Shown here piece after piece: positions 1 through 5,035 of a stretch of DNA of 5,035 nucleotides. This DNA comes from Spirochaetaceae bacterium (lineage in GTDB: Bacteria > Spirochaetota > Spirochaetia > Treponematales > Treponemataceae), in the NCBI GenBank assembly GCA_031271875.1, contig JAISVD010000152.1, positions 1-5,035 of the forward strand, given 5' to 3'. The first letter of the stretch is position 1, and every line of letters starts with the position of its first letter. Position numbers and translations under genes: made by a program. The notes below the pieces were generated by a model. It was not told the origin of the DNA, made no database searches, and saw nothing but the letters and a program-made list of their open reading frames with translations.

Positions 1-449
1 AGCAGTATCTCATCGTCCATCTCCAGCGTGTTCACACCCTCTTTCTCGAAGATGATGCCGATACCCATTTTTTTGAGTTTTCGTACCCAGCCTATACTGT
101 CAAGCGTATTCCTCGCAAAGCGGCTGACCGATTTGGTGATGATCAGATCGATGCTCCCGGCACGGCATTTTTGCATCATGCGGTTGAACTCCTTGCGCTT
201 TTTGGTGGAGACACCCGAGAGCCCCTCATCGGGAAAGATACCCGCCAGTGCCCAGTCCGGGTTTTCTGTGATGATGTTTGTGTAATACTCGATCTGTGAT
301 TTATAGCTGTTCAGCTGTTCCTCACTATCGGTGGAAACCCGGCAGTAAGCAGCTACCCGCAGCTTTCTCCTGCGGATGTCCTGTCCGTGTCTTATCACCG
401 TTGCAGGCATCTCTGTGACAATTTTACGCTGTAAATTCTGTGTCTGCAT
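1..449 (-). CDS. Large serine recombinase, N-terminal catalytic part (third of triplet; cut by left edge)
   Basis: Site-specific recombinase of the resolvase/invertase superfamily, expected to cut and rejoin DNA through a 5'-phosphoserine link. Only 149 codons are in the window. After a basic leader (residues 1-31) comes AAYCRVSTDSEEQL, with R37 and probable nucleophile S39; then DEGLSG (74-79) and KSVSRFARN (106-114), whose R110 and R113 match the conserved active-site arginines of gamma-delta resolvase. All key residues visible are intact, so this copy looks active. The ATG at 449 is supported by GGGAGG nine bases upstream. The start lies inside the preceding gene, overlapping its end by 26 bp, which suggests coupled translation. 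It resembles the first gene of the triplet (shared ENPDW, SVSRFARN) but is clearly diverged. The recombinase and zinc-ribbon domains should follow beyond the edge. Family assignment is firm; target site unknown. Confidence 0.93.
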   Translation of the reverse strand, partial: MQTQNLQRKIVTEMPATVIRHGQDIRRRKLRVAAYCRVSTDSEEQLNSYKSQIEYYTNIITENPDWALAGIFPDEGLSGVSTKKRKEFNRMMQKCRAGSIDLIITKSVSRFARNTLDSIGWVRKLKKMGIGIIFEKEGVNTLEMDDEIL

Positions 450-1341
450 GATGTTTAACCTCCCGACTATGTTCCGTTATATTGGTATTGCTTCCGATGA
501 GAGCGCCGCTGATCAGTCTGAGTGATATCTCGCCGTCTTCACCGATTTCAATCGAATCTGCAGCCTCACAAAAAAACTCACGGTCAAAAGCCGTGAGCGG
601 TTCTGTTTCCTGCAGCCGTGCTTTCATGGCATCGGCCTTCTTTTTCAGGCAGTCTGTTTCACCCAGCGACTCATACTTCGCGGCGGCGCATGCAAAAGCC
701 AGAGCTATTGCATGGTCCTCGTTCCAGTCCGTTTTACCCAGCTCCCGGTACAGTTCGCTTTGCATATGTTCGGATTTTAATGATAATGGAGCAGGAGCGG
801 CCTGTATATCCAGCAGTGCGGGCTGCGCAATCAGCCTGTTCAGCAGTGCTGTGACATTCTGCTCAAGATCATGATCGGTGATTCTCAGCATGCCGCTGCA
901 TACGTCACTGCTGCAATGCCACCAGCGGATGCTGTTGCGAAATTCGGTTCTGACATGATACGCAGCGCCGCAGATACCGCAGATCAGCCTGCGTTTGACC
1001 TCTTTGACACAGTCTGGGTGCCTGCACCAGCTGTCCGTCTTGGATGTGCGCAGCCATGCAGCCAGCTCAAATACCTTCGGGGAGACAACTTCCGGCCAGT
1101 CGTCCGCCCCTGTATATCTGGCGTTTTCAAGGATACGCTTTATCATATGCTTGTTCCACGCCCCCGCATCCGCATGATAGCGAACGCCCCCTGCTGTCAT
1201 CGCGTTTGCTATGGTTAGGTAGCTGTCTCCGCTGATATATCTGTCAAACATCTGCCGCACAGCTTCCGCTTCACCGGGGCAGGGCATGACGATGCCGTTT
1301 TCTATGCGGTATCCGAACGGGATTTGCCTTTTTCTGGCCAT
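424..1341 (-). CDS. Serine recombinase lacking the catalytic domain (second of triplet)
   Basis: 305 residues. It opens almost directly with IPFGYRIENG (7-16), the first motif of the 'recombinase' DNA-binding domain; the equivalent motif in the neighbouring 538-aa gene is at residue 190. So the whole resolvase-type catalytic domain, about 185 residues, is absent. The recombinase domain spans roughly 7-95, with the ARYTG motif at 74-78. A zinc ribbon follows with C121, C124, C143 and C148; C106 and C111 form a further pair. The tail ends in the IEIGEDGEISLRLISG pattern usual for these recombinase C-termini. The ATG at 1341 follows the preceding stop without a gap, with GGTGAG just upstream, so this is a designed start and not a truncated ORF. 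By itself it cannot catalyse strand exchange. It probably binds attachment-site DNA, or pairs with the flanking recombinases; that role is inference. Confidence 0.9.
   Translation of the reverse strand: MARKRQIPFGYRIENGIVMPCPGEAEAVRQMFDRYISGDSYLTIANAMTAGGVRYHADAGAWNKHMIKRILENARYTGADDWPEVVSPKVFELAAWLRTSKTDSWCRHPDCVKEVKRRLICGICGAAYHVRTEFRNSIRWWHCSSDVCSGMLRITDHDLEQNVTALLNRLIAQPALLDIQAAPAPLSLKSEHMQSELYRELGKTDWNEDHAIALAFACAAAKYESLGETDCLKKKADAMKARLQETEPLTAFDREFFCEAADSIEIGEDGEISLRLISGALIGSNTNITEHSREVKHHADTEFTA
459..464 (-). promoter_or_regulatory. Ribosome binding site GGGAGG of the third recombinase
   Basis: GGGAGG lies nine bases before the ATG at 449, inside the end of the preceding recombinase gene. 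It fixes the start and supports the 26-bp gene overlap and translational coupling. Confidence 0.75.
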
Positions 1342-2958
1342 TCATCTCACCGCCCTTTCGGTCTTTTCCGTGATTTCCAGTCCGCAGCGCAGCCGAAACC
1401 GTATTTTATCTTCTGTCATGATGGTTGCGCGCTCAGCGATTTCTGCAAAGCCTCCGCTGTCCGGATCACCGTCCTCCAGCGCGGCAATCAGATCGTCCAC
1501 CGCTAGCGAATACCTTGTGCCATCTTCATCCATCAGCCGGGCTTTTTCCCGCCTGGCTGCCGTTATCTTTGCATCCAGAGCGCTTCTTTGAGAAATAAAA
1601 AGAGCAGGTTCCAGATACCCTTTGCTTTTCAGCTTTTCAAGTACATGGACCTGCTCCGCAAGTGAGATCAGTTCCTTATTCACTTCTGTAAACGTTGTGT
1701 CACTTTTCAGCCTCCGTTCCTCTGCCAGTTTCAGATGCTCTGAGAGAGGAATCAGGATTTTATCCTTGTGACGGATCAGCTTCTCCCTCATCCTTTCGAA
1801 CGCCGATAGTATTGCGGCTTCAGGAACCTGCCGCACCGGACATATATTCCCGCCTTTCGTATCATGTACCCTGCATACCCAATAAGCGATTCCTCTTATT
1901 GTTTTTCTCCTGCAAAGGGAGCCGCATTCGCAGTATACTGCCTTTTTCAGCAGGTTTTTCACGTCAGGGGCATTGTTCCCGAACTGCTTCTGCCTTTGTG
2001 CGATCAGACGCTGAACAGCGTCAAAGTCTTCATGGCTGATGATCGGCGGATGGCTGTACTGAACATAGTAACTTTCCTTCTCGCCGTTATTTTTCATCTT
2101 TCGAAACGGGAGGGAGTCAGTTGTGTAGCTTTTCTGCCAGACTGCGTCCCCTGTATAGGTAATATTAGTGAGGATATAACAAACCGTCCGCAGATGCCAT
2201 CTGTCCAGCCTTCCCTTCCGTCTCTCAGCTTGGTTCTCTTTTAGGATGTTTTCGCGTTCAAGCATATTGACGATATCGCGTTTGCCCTGCCCTGCGAGGA
2301 AAGCCGCAAAAATACGTTTTACCACTTCAGCTTCAGCCGGCTCAATCTCCATTGTCCGCTCTTTTGAGTTGAGGCGGTAGCCGTAGGGGACAGAAGGCTG
2401 CAGAAAGTCCCCTGTTTTCATCTTCATCCGTATCCCGCGCCGCGTGTTCTGTGAAATGGATATGGATTCCTGCTGTGCCTTTCCCGCATGCATAGCCAGA
2501 AGCATCTCGCTGCCCATTTTCGCAGTATCGATTTTTTCTTGCTCGAACAGAACCGAAACGCCGCATTTCTTAAGTTCATGGATTGCCGCGATGCAGTCGG
2601 TGAGATTGCGGGCGAATCGAGATACTGATTTGACAAGGATCCGGTCAATCTTCCCTTTGCGGCAGTCCGCCATCATTCTCTGGAAATCGGCCCGTTTGCC
2701 GGCGTCAAGTCCGCTCAGCGCTTCGTCGGCGTAGACATCCACGTATTCCCAATCAGGGTTTTCTTTAATCACGGCAGCATAGTGGCGCACCTGCGAGCTG
2801 TAGCTGTGCAGCTGATCCTCGCTTCCTGATGATACCCTGGCATATGCCGCTACTTTGATTCTGTCATCGGTTGCATCGGCCGGCGCGATGGCTGCTATCT
2901 CCCGCATGCCGTTTGAAACTGGCGCGGTTCGTTTGATATTGAGTATTGCTGTTCCCAT
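1342..2958 (-). CDS. Large serine recombinase, complete (first of triplet)
   Basis: 538 residues, a normal length for a large serine integrase. The catalytic domain (about 34-180) has AAYARVSSGSEDQL with R41 and probable nucleophile S43, DEALSG (78-83) and KSVSRFARN (110-118) with R114 and R117. The recombinase DNA-binding domain starts at VPYGYR (190-195) and ends near 325, including the NITYTGDAVW motif (265-274). The zinc ribbon has C343, C345, C349, C362 and C373; the first pair is C-x-C instead of the usual C-x2-C. A charged coiled-coil-like stretch follows (about 405-475), then the family-type C-terminal strand IRFRLRCGLEIT. The ATG at 2958 has AAAGGAGG eight bases upstream, the strongest ribosome binding site in the window. 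The stop abuts the next start. It likely drives integration and excision of the element with its two neighbours; the target site cannot be told from the sequence. Confidence 0.95.
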   Translation of the reverse strand: MGTAILNIKRTAPVSNGMREIAAIAPADATDDRIKVAAYARVSSGSEDQLHSYSSQVRHYAAVIKENPDWEYVDVYADEALSGLDAGKRADFQRMMADCRKGKIDRILVKSVSRFARNLTDCIAAIHELKKCGVSVLFEQEKIDTAKMGSEMLLAMHAGKAQQESISISQNTRRGIRMKMKTGDFLQPSVPYGYRLNSKERTMEIEPAEAEVVKRIFAAFLAGQGKRDIVNMLERENILKENQAERRKGRLDRWHLRTVCYILTNITYTGDAVWQKSYTTDSLPFRKMKNNGEKESYYVQYSHPPIISHEDFDAVQRLIAQRQKQFGNNAPDVKNLLKKAVYCECGSLCRRKTIRGIAYWVCRVHDTKGGNICPVRQVPEAAILSAFERMREKLIRHKDKILIPLSEHLKLAEERRLKSDTTFTEVNKELISLAEQVHVLEKLKSKGYLEPALFISQRSALDAKITAARREKARLMDEDGTRYSLAVDDLIAALEDGDPDSGGFAEIAERATIMTEDKIRFRLRCGLEITEKTERAVR

Positions 2959-3053
2959 GTGCTGGTCCTCCTTTCAAGCGACAACACTACCATATCTTCC
3001 TGTCAATAGCTATATCTATAATGGGCAACATGAAAGTTTTTTTTCGCGTACTT
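2959..3053 (-). promoter_or_regulatory. Intergenic leader of the recombinase triplet; possible promoter
   Basis: This 95-bp gap is the largest between genes in the window. Read on the minus strand it has an A8 tract (3044-3037), an AT-rich stretch with the 8-bp palindrome ATAGCTAT (3013-3006), a perfect -35-like TTGACA (3006-3001) and AAAGGAGG (2974-2967) before the recombinase ATG. No convincing -10 hexamer lies 16-18 bases after TTGACA, so a promoter here would be weak or regulator-dependent. No terminator hairpin is seen, so read-through from the upstream operon is also possible. Confidence 0.3.
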
Positions 3054-3206
3054 TTATATCTCCGCGAGCGTTGGCGCAAGGCGTCCGGCCAGTTCTGCGC
3101 GGGCGGCTTCAAACTGTGCTTCATTCCAGCTGAGCTGCTCCGCCAGACGCGCGAGGACGCTGAGCCCCACAAGGTATCCCGCGTTACGCCGTGTCTGCTC
3201 ATGCAT
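3054..3206 (-). CDS. Small helical protein, 50 aa, unknown function (SHOCT-like shape)
   Basis: The ATG at 3206 is chosen because GGGAGG lies nine bases upstream and the start overlaps the previous stop by 8 bp (ATGCATGA). A longer in-frame start at 3272 lacks this support and would run deep into the preceding gene. The product is rich in Ala, Leu and Glu and predicts as two helices: about 9-25 (YLVGLSVLARLAEQL) and 28-43 (NEAQFEAARAELAGRL). The helix-turn-helix hairpin with F32 in the second helix recalls small SHOCT-type proteins often found beside recombinases in Firmicutes elements. No catalytic or metal-binding residues and no membrane segment. The close coupling to the Ser-to-Asp resolvase-like gene suggests the two act together. 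Function unknown; the SHOCT resemblance is by eye only. Confidence 0.6.
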   Translation of the reverse strand: MHEQTRRNAGYLVGLSVLARLAEQLSWNEAQFEAARAELAGRLAPTLAEI

Positions 3207-3669
3207 AACCCATGCCCTCCCGTTGCGGCGTTCCCGGTCTTGGGATGCTCGCAGGTCTAGATTCCACGTCACTTGCCTCTTCCGGTTTTTGTGTTACCTG
3301 TAACCTATCCAAACTGGAAAGCATTTCGGAGTTCAACATACCTTCAAGCGGGGAGTAAACCTCAATACCTATTTCACCCAGCCGCCTGATCAAAGCGCCG
3401 GCTGCATTCTGATCCCTGCTCAGCCTGCCGGTATTTTGGATCAGCAGGGCATCAAACCTGCCGTGCAGTGCGGCAGCGGCCAGCCTCGCGAGGCCAGGCC
3501 TGTCCATATCCGCGGCGCAGCCCAGGTCAGAAGAAGTTCCCGCGATTGAAAATCCCATCTGCCCAGCGTAATCATATAATTCTTTTTCCTGGCTTTTCAG
3601 GACGCCGTGGGTATCCTCCGGCGCGTCAATGCGCGTATAGATCCACGCCCGTTTACTTATATCCGCCAT
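3199..3669 (-). CDS. Stand-alone resolvase-type domain with catalytic Ser replaced by Asp
   Basis: 156 residues. The fold signature of a serine-recombinase catalytic domain is clear: WIYTRIDAPED (9-19) matches the YxRVS motif, LKSQEKELYDYAGQMGF (24-40) the following helix, SSDLG and DRPGL (46-50, 56-60), and GRLSRD (81-86), which keeps R82 and R85. At the nucleophile position there is D15 (codon GAC) instead of Ser, so strand cleavage is not expected. There is no DNA-binding domain; the last 30 or so residues are Pro-, Glu- and Arg-rich and look disordered. The ATG at 3669 has AAAGGA nine bases upstream and lies 16 bases after the previous stop; an in-frame extension to 3807 would overlap that gene fully and is unlikely. 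It may be a regulatory partner of the nearby recombinases, for example by forming mixed dimers. That role is inference. Confidence 0.88.
   Translation of the reverse strand: MADISKRAWIYTRIDAPEDTHGVLKSQEKELYDYAGQMGFSIAGTSSDLGCAADMDRPGLARLAAAALHGRFDALLIQNTGRLSRDQNAAGALIRRLGEIGIEVYSPLEGMLNSEMLSSLDRLQVTQKPEEASDVESRPASIPRPGTPQREGMGYA
3216..3221 (-). promoter_or_regulatory. Ribosome binding site GGGAGG deciding the start at 3206
   Basis: GGGAGG with nine-base spacing to ATG at 3206, lying inside the end of the resolvase-like gene. It favours the 50-residue product over the 72-residue reading from 3272. Confidence 0.7.
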
Positions 3670-3685
3670 AAAACACAGTCCTTTC

Positions 3686-4447
3686 TCACAGCTTAAACCA
3701 AAGGCCGCCGGTTCCGTCGTGCCTTTGCTTATATACGATTTTCGGGTCTTTATCATCGGCCCGCACACAAAAAGCAACGTAGCCTGATGTGCCGGATCCG
3801 GCCTCAATCAGACCTGAAAGTTCAGGAGACGGCGGTACAACAAAAGCATGGTCATATTGCGCATCGCCGGATGAAAAGCAGTCAAAATCAGTGGGGCTGA
3901 CATATATGGTTCTGCCGCCTGATATGCTTTCGGCAGTTACCGATACTTTTGCAAGAATATATTCATACCCCTTATCAGGTTTTGCGTTGTACTCGCTCGC
4001 ATGCCGGATGATTTTCCATGCATCCTCGCCGCGGATCACTTCTGTCACATTAACAGTTGCTGTGTATTCATCCAGAGTATTTTTAACAGTAATCGTCTGC
4101 GCAGTATTCAGGGGCGCCGGATTTTCTCTTGAAAAAATCGATTTCGCAGGCACATCCGGCCTATCGGGCTGGTTTGATGCTCCCACCTCTCCGATTTCAA
4201 CACGTCGCAGCTCGGTATTCCAGATGACAGGCACATCAAGAGCATCGCCTATCGCTTTTAGCGGCAGATAGGTGCTGCCGCCGATCACCACAGGCGGACG
4301 CTCAGATTTCCATTCCTGCCCGTTCAGATATATGGGATAATTCGCTTCCAGCGCCTGCATCTCCGCAGCCGTTACGAGCCCTGGGGCTGCTGTAAAGACA
4401 ACGCTGGCTATAAAACCGACTAATTGGTTGATGATTCTTTTTCTCAT
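3686..4447 (-). CDS. Secreted protein: copper-amine-oxidase-N-like stalk domain plus DUF4352-like domain
   Basis: 253 residues. A signal peptide has the basic start MRKR, a hydrophobic core (5-25) and a likely signal peptidase I site after VTA (25-27); no lipobox Cys. Residues 36-86 form a copper-amine-oxidase N-terminal-like 'stalk' domain (PIYLNGQ, then VVIGGSTYLPLKAIGDAL and W76), common in exported Firmicutes proteins and without enzymatic activity. A Pro-rich linker (about 92-113) leads to a beta-rich domain (115-253) with GYEYILAKVSV (160-170) typical of DUF4352/telokin-like extracellular domains; C190 and C227 could form a disulfide. It is expected outside the membrane; its ligand is unknown. 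AAGGAG is nine bases from ATG 4447 but only three from ATG 4453, so 4447 is preferred. It lies 20 bp after mazF and 16 bp before the resolvase-like gene, so it is probably co-transcribed. It could be a conjugation or surface accessory protein. Confidence 0.87.
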   Translation of the reverse strand: MRKRIINQLVGFIASVVFTAAPGLVTAAEMQALEANYPIYLNGQEWKSERPPVVIGGSTYLPLKAIGDALDVPVIWNTELRRVEIGEVGASNQPDRPDVPAKSIFSRENPAPLNTAQTITVKNTLDEYTATVNVTEVIRGEDAWKIIRHASEYNAKPDKGYEYILAKVSVTAESISGGRTIYVSPTDFDCFSSGDAQYDHAFVVPPSPELSGLIEAGSGTSGYVAFCVRADDKDPKIVYKQRHDGTGGLWFKL

Positions 4448-4456
4448 GCTCATTCG

Positions 4457-4462
4457 CTCCTT
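4457..4462 (-). promoter_or_regulatory. Ribosome binding site AAGGAG deciding start 4447 over 4453
   Basis: AAGGAG sits in the 20-bp gap after mazF. Spacing is nine bases to the ATG at 4447 and three to the in-frame ATG at 4453, so the second Met is the likelier start. Confidence 0.65.
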
Positions 4463-4467
4463 CGTTT

Positions 4468-4839
4468 TTACTTAAAATCCGGCGCTAGACCGAGGCTGAC
4501 TTCGATTGCACTGTCAACAGCCGCCATATCAGCCTCTGACATCTTCCCGAGATATTCCTGCAGACGCGACCGGTCGATGGCGCGCACCTGCTCCAGCAGC
4601 ACAATCGAGTCTTTGTACAGCCCTTTCACCTCGCCGCAGACCGGCACATGTGTCGGAAGGCGGTGCTTTGTCATGCGGCTTGTTATGGCCGCCACGATTA
4701 CAATAGGGCCATGGCGGTTGCCCAGGTTATTGCTGACAATAAGCACAGGTCGTGCGCCGCCCTGTTCAGAGCCTACGGCGGGGTCAAGGCCGGCGTAATA
4801 AATATCGCCGCGCCTGATCTCTCTTAATTGATCACTCAT
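4468..4839 (-). CDS. mazF: MazF/PemK-family mRNA interferase toxin
   Basis: 123 residues, close to the usual MazF length. The family signature is complete: RRGDIYYAGLDP (9-20), GSEQGGARPVLIVSN (23-37), IVAAITSRMTK (48-58), LPTHVPV (61-67) and DSIVLLEQVRAIDRSRL (77-93). R30 and T53 match the catalytic Arg25 and Thr48 of Bacillus subtilis MazF (NdoA), so the toxin looks active as a sequence-specific endoribonuclease acting on mRNA in the cytoplasm. The ATG at 4839 has GGAG seven bases upstream and overlaps by 8 bp (ATGAGTGA) the stop of a small upstream reading frame, the usual antitoxin position. No recognisable MazE (AbrB-type or ribbon-helix-helix) is seen there. Placed on a mobile element it could act as an addiction or stability factor. 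Assignment is firm; the cut site is unknown. Confidence 0.96.
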   Translation of the reverse strand: MSDQLREIRRGDIYYAGLDPAVGSEQGGARPVLIVSNNLGNRHGPIVIVAAITSRMTKHRLPTHVPVCGEVKGLYKDSIVLLEQVRAIDRSRLQEYLGKMSEADMAAVDSAIEVSLGLAPDFK

Positions 4840-5027
4840 TTTTCTTCTCCCCCTGGTCTATAAGTAAAAGCAGGGCCGCTTCTTTGACCGGCATGGCGTC
4901 AGGCGCCAAAGCCGGGATCAGCCCTGCTGTTTTGGCCTCATACTGTTTGCCGCTTTTTCAAACAACAGCCAATATGAGTATTCAATCTTGATTTGTTTTT
5001 CTGTTTTTCTTCGCTTCTATTCGACAC
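4832..5027 (-). pseudogene. Small gene upstream of mazF, possible antitoxin, interrupted by two frameshifts
   Basis: As written, no single frame spans this stretch. Adding one A to the A5 run at 4996-5000 and one to the A5 run at 4954-4958 joins three frames into one 65-residue ORF. It would start at GTG 5027 (reading MSNRSEEKQK) and stop at 4832, overlapping mazF by 8 bp. Joined, it has a charged N-terminus, an aromatic core IEYSYWLLFEKSGKQYE (15-31), an Ala/Pro middle (GLIPALAPDAMP, 36-47) and a Leu-rich helix ending in QGEKKNE. I do not recognise the family. Because both breaks are at A5 runs, need the same +1 correction and lie near the window end, base-call errors or real decay are both possible. 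The frame is also open to the right edge, so the start may lie outside. Position just before mazF suggests an antitoxin, by context only. Confidence 0.5.
4866..4932. repeat. Nested inverted repeat upstream of mazF, terminator- or attenuator-like
   Basis: Three nested stems share one centre. The outer arms are AGCAGGGC (4869-4876) and GCCCTGCT (4921-4928), extendable by three A-T pairs past a one-base bulge. The middle arms are CCGGC (4888-4892) and GCCGG (4911-4915). The inner arms are TGGCG (4894-4898) and CGCCA (4904-4908) around a 5-base TCAGG loop. On the minus strand the outer stem is followed by a short T run (TTTTACTT) and then the mazF ribosome binding site about 19 bases on. It lies within the small upstream gene. 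It may be an attenuator, an mRNA stability element or a protein-binding site. Confidence 0.6.
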
Positions 5028-5035
5028 TACTTCCC

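Larger units (their letters stand above)
1..2958 (-). mobile_element. Serine recombinase triplet: probable integration/excision module of an integrative element
   Basis: Three serine-recombinase genes lie head to tail with no spacing: stop TGA of the first is directly followed by ATG of the second, and the second overlaps the third by 26 bp. The first and third have catalytic domains with Ser-Arg active-site motifs; the second has only the DNA-binding part. Triplets of serine integrases are known from some integrative and conjugative elements of Firmicutes, where they sit near one element end. The third gene is cut by the left edge, so the expected attachment site is not visible. That this is an element end is inferred; a domesticated or remnant module is also possible. 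Confidence 0.6.

Noticed and set aside
2342..2648. Two overlapping 74-codon minus-strand frames inside the complete recombinase
   Set aside because: They are other-frame readings of the catalytic domain coding sequence without independent start signals.
3037..3044. T8 tract on the plus strand as an intrinsic terminator
   Set aside because: No GC-rich hairpin precedes it on the plus strand and no plus-strand gene ends there; on the transcribed strand it is an A tract.
28..3260. Many plus-strand open frames of 60-130 codons, for example 482-874, 1286-1591 and 1864-2244
   Set aside because: All lie opposite strongly supported minus-strand recombinase genes, lack ribosome binding sites and show no family motifs.
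3207..3272. 72-residue version of the small helical protein from 3272
   Set aside because: No ribosome binding site, a basic unstructured extension, and deep overlap; ATG 3206 has GGGAGG nine bases upstream.
3483..3494. Perfect 12-bp palindrome GCCTCGCGAGGC
   Set aside because: It lies within an Ala/Leu/Arg-rich coding stretch of the resolvase-like gene where GC-rich codons make such palindromes likely; nothing else marks it as a site.
3670..3807. Longer N-terminus for the resolvase-like protein starting at 3807
   Set aside because: It would lie wholly over the end of the secreted-protein gene, whereas ATG 3669 has a good ribosome binding site and leads directly into the domain.
4424..4798. 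Plus-strand 124-codon frame opposite mazF
   Set aside because: Opposes a gene with a complete MazF signature; no family motif or ribosome binding site.

Overview
The window looks like part of an integrative mobile element from a Gram-positive, Clostridia-like (Firmicutes) bacterium of intermediate GC content. This rests on three things: strong GGAGG-type ribosome binding sites, a MazF toxin of the Bacillus/Clostridium type, and tandem large serine recombinases of the kind carried by conjugative and mobilisable elements of gut Firmicutes. The host cannot be named from the sequence. Every credible gene is on the minus strand, so transcription runs from right to left, and coding density is very high.

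Right end (5035 to 4468): a small unrecognised gene, open only if two A5 runs are each given one extra A, overlaps the start of an intact mazF endoribonuclease toxin gene by 8 bp. It sits where an antitoxin would normally be. A nested inverted repeat of about 60 bp lies inside it, just upstream of the mazF ribosome binding site.

Middle (4447 to 3054): a secreted protein with a copper-amine-oxidase-N-like stalk domain and a DUF4352-like domain; then a 156-residue stand-alone resolvase-type catalytic domain whose catalytic serine is replaced by aspartate; then a 50-residue helical protein whose start overlaps the preceding stop. Gaps here run from 8 bp of overlap to about 20 bp, so mazF to the small protein reads as one operon.

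Left part (2958 to 1): after a 95-bp gap come three serine-recombinase genes end to end. The first is complete (538 aa). The second (305 aa) starts exactly after the catalytic domain, keeping only the DNA-binding and zinc-ribbon parts. The third overlaps the second by 26 bp, begins with an intact catalytic domain and runs off the left edge. Triplets of serine integrases are known on some Firmicutes integrative and conjugative elements, so this is most likely the integration and excision module, with the element end expected just beyond the left edge.

How it may work together (inference): the recombinases integrate and excise the element, the non-catalytic relatives (the middle recombinase and the Ser-to-Asp resolvase) could modulate synapsis or direction, and MazF could stabilise the element. 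No attachment site, tRNA, rRNA, CRISPR array or insertion sequence was seen.
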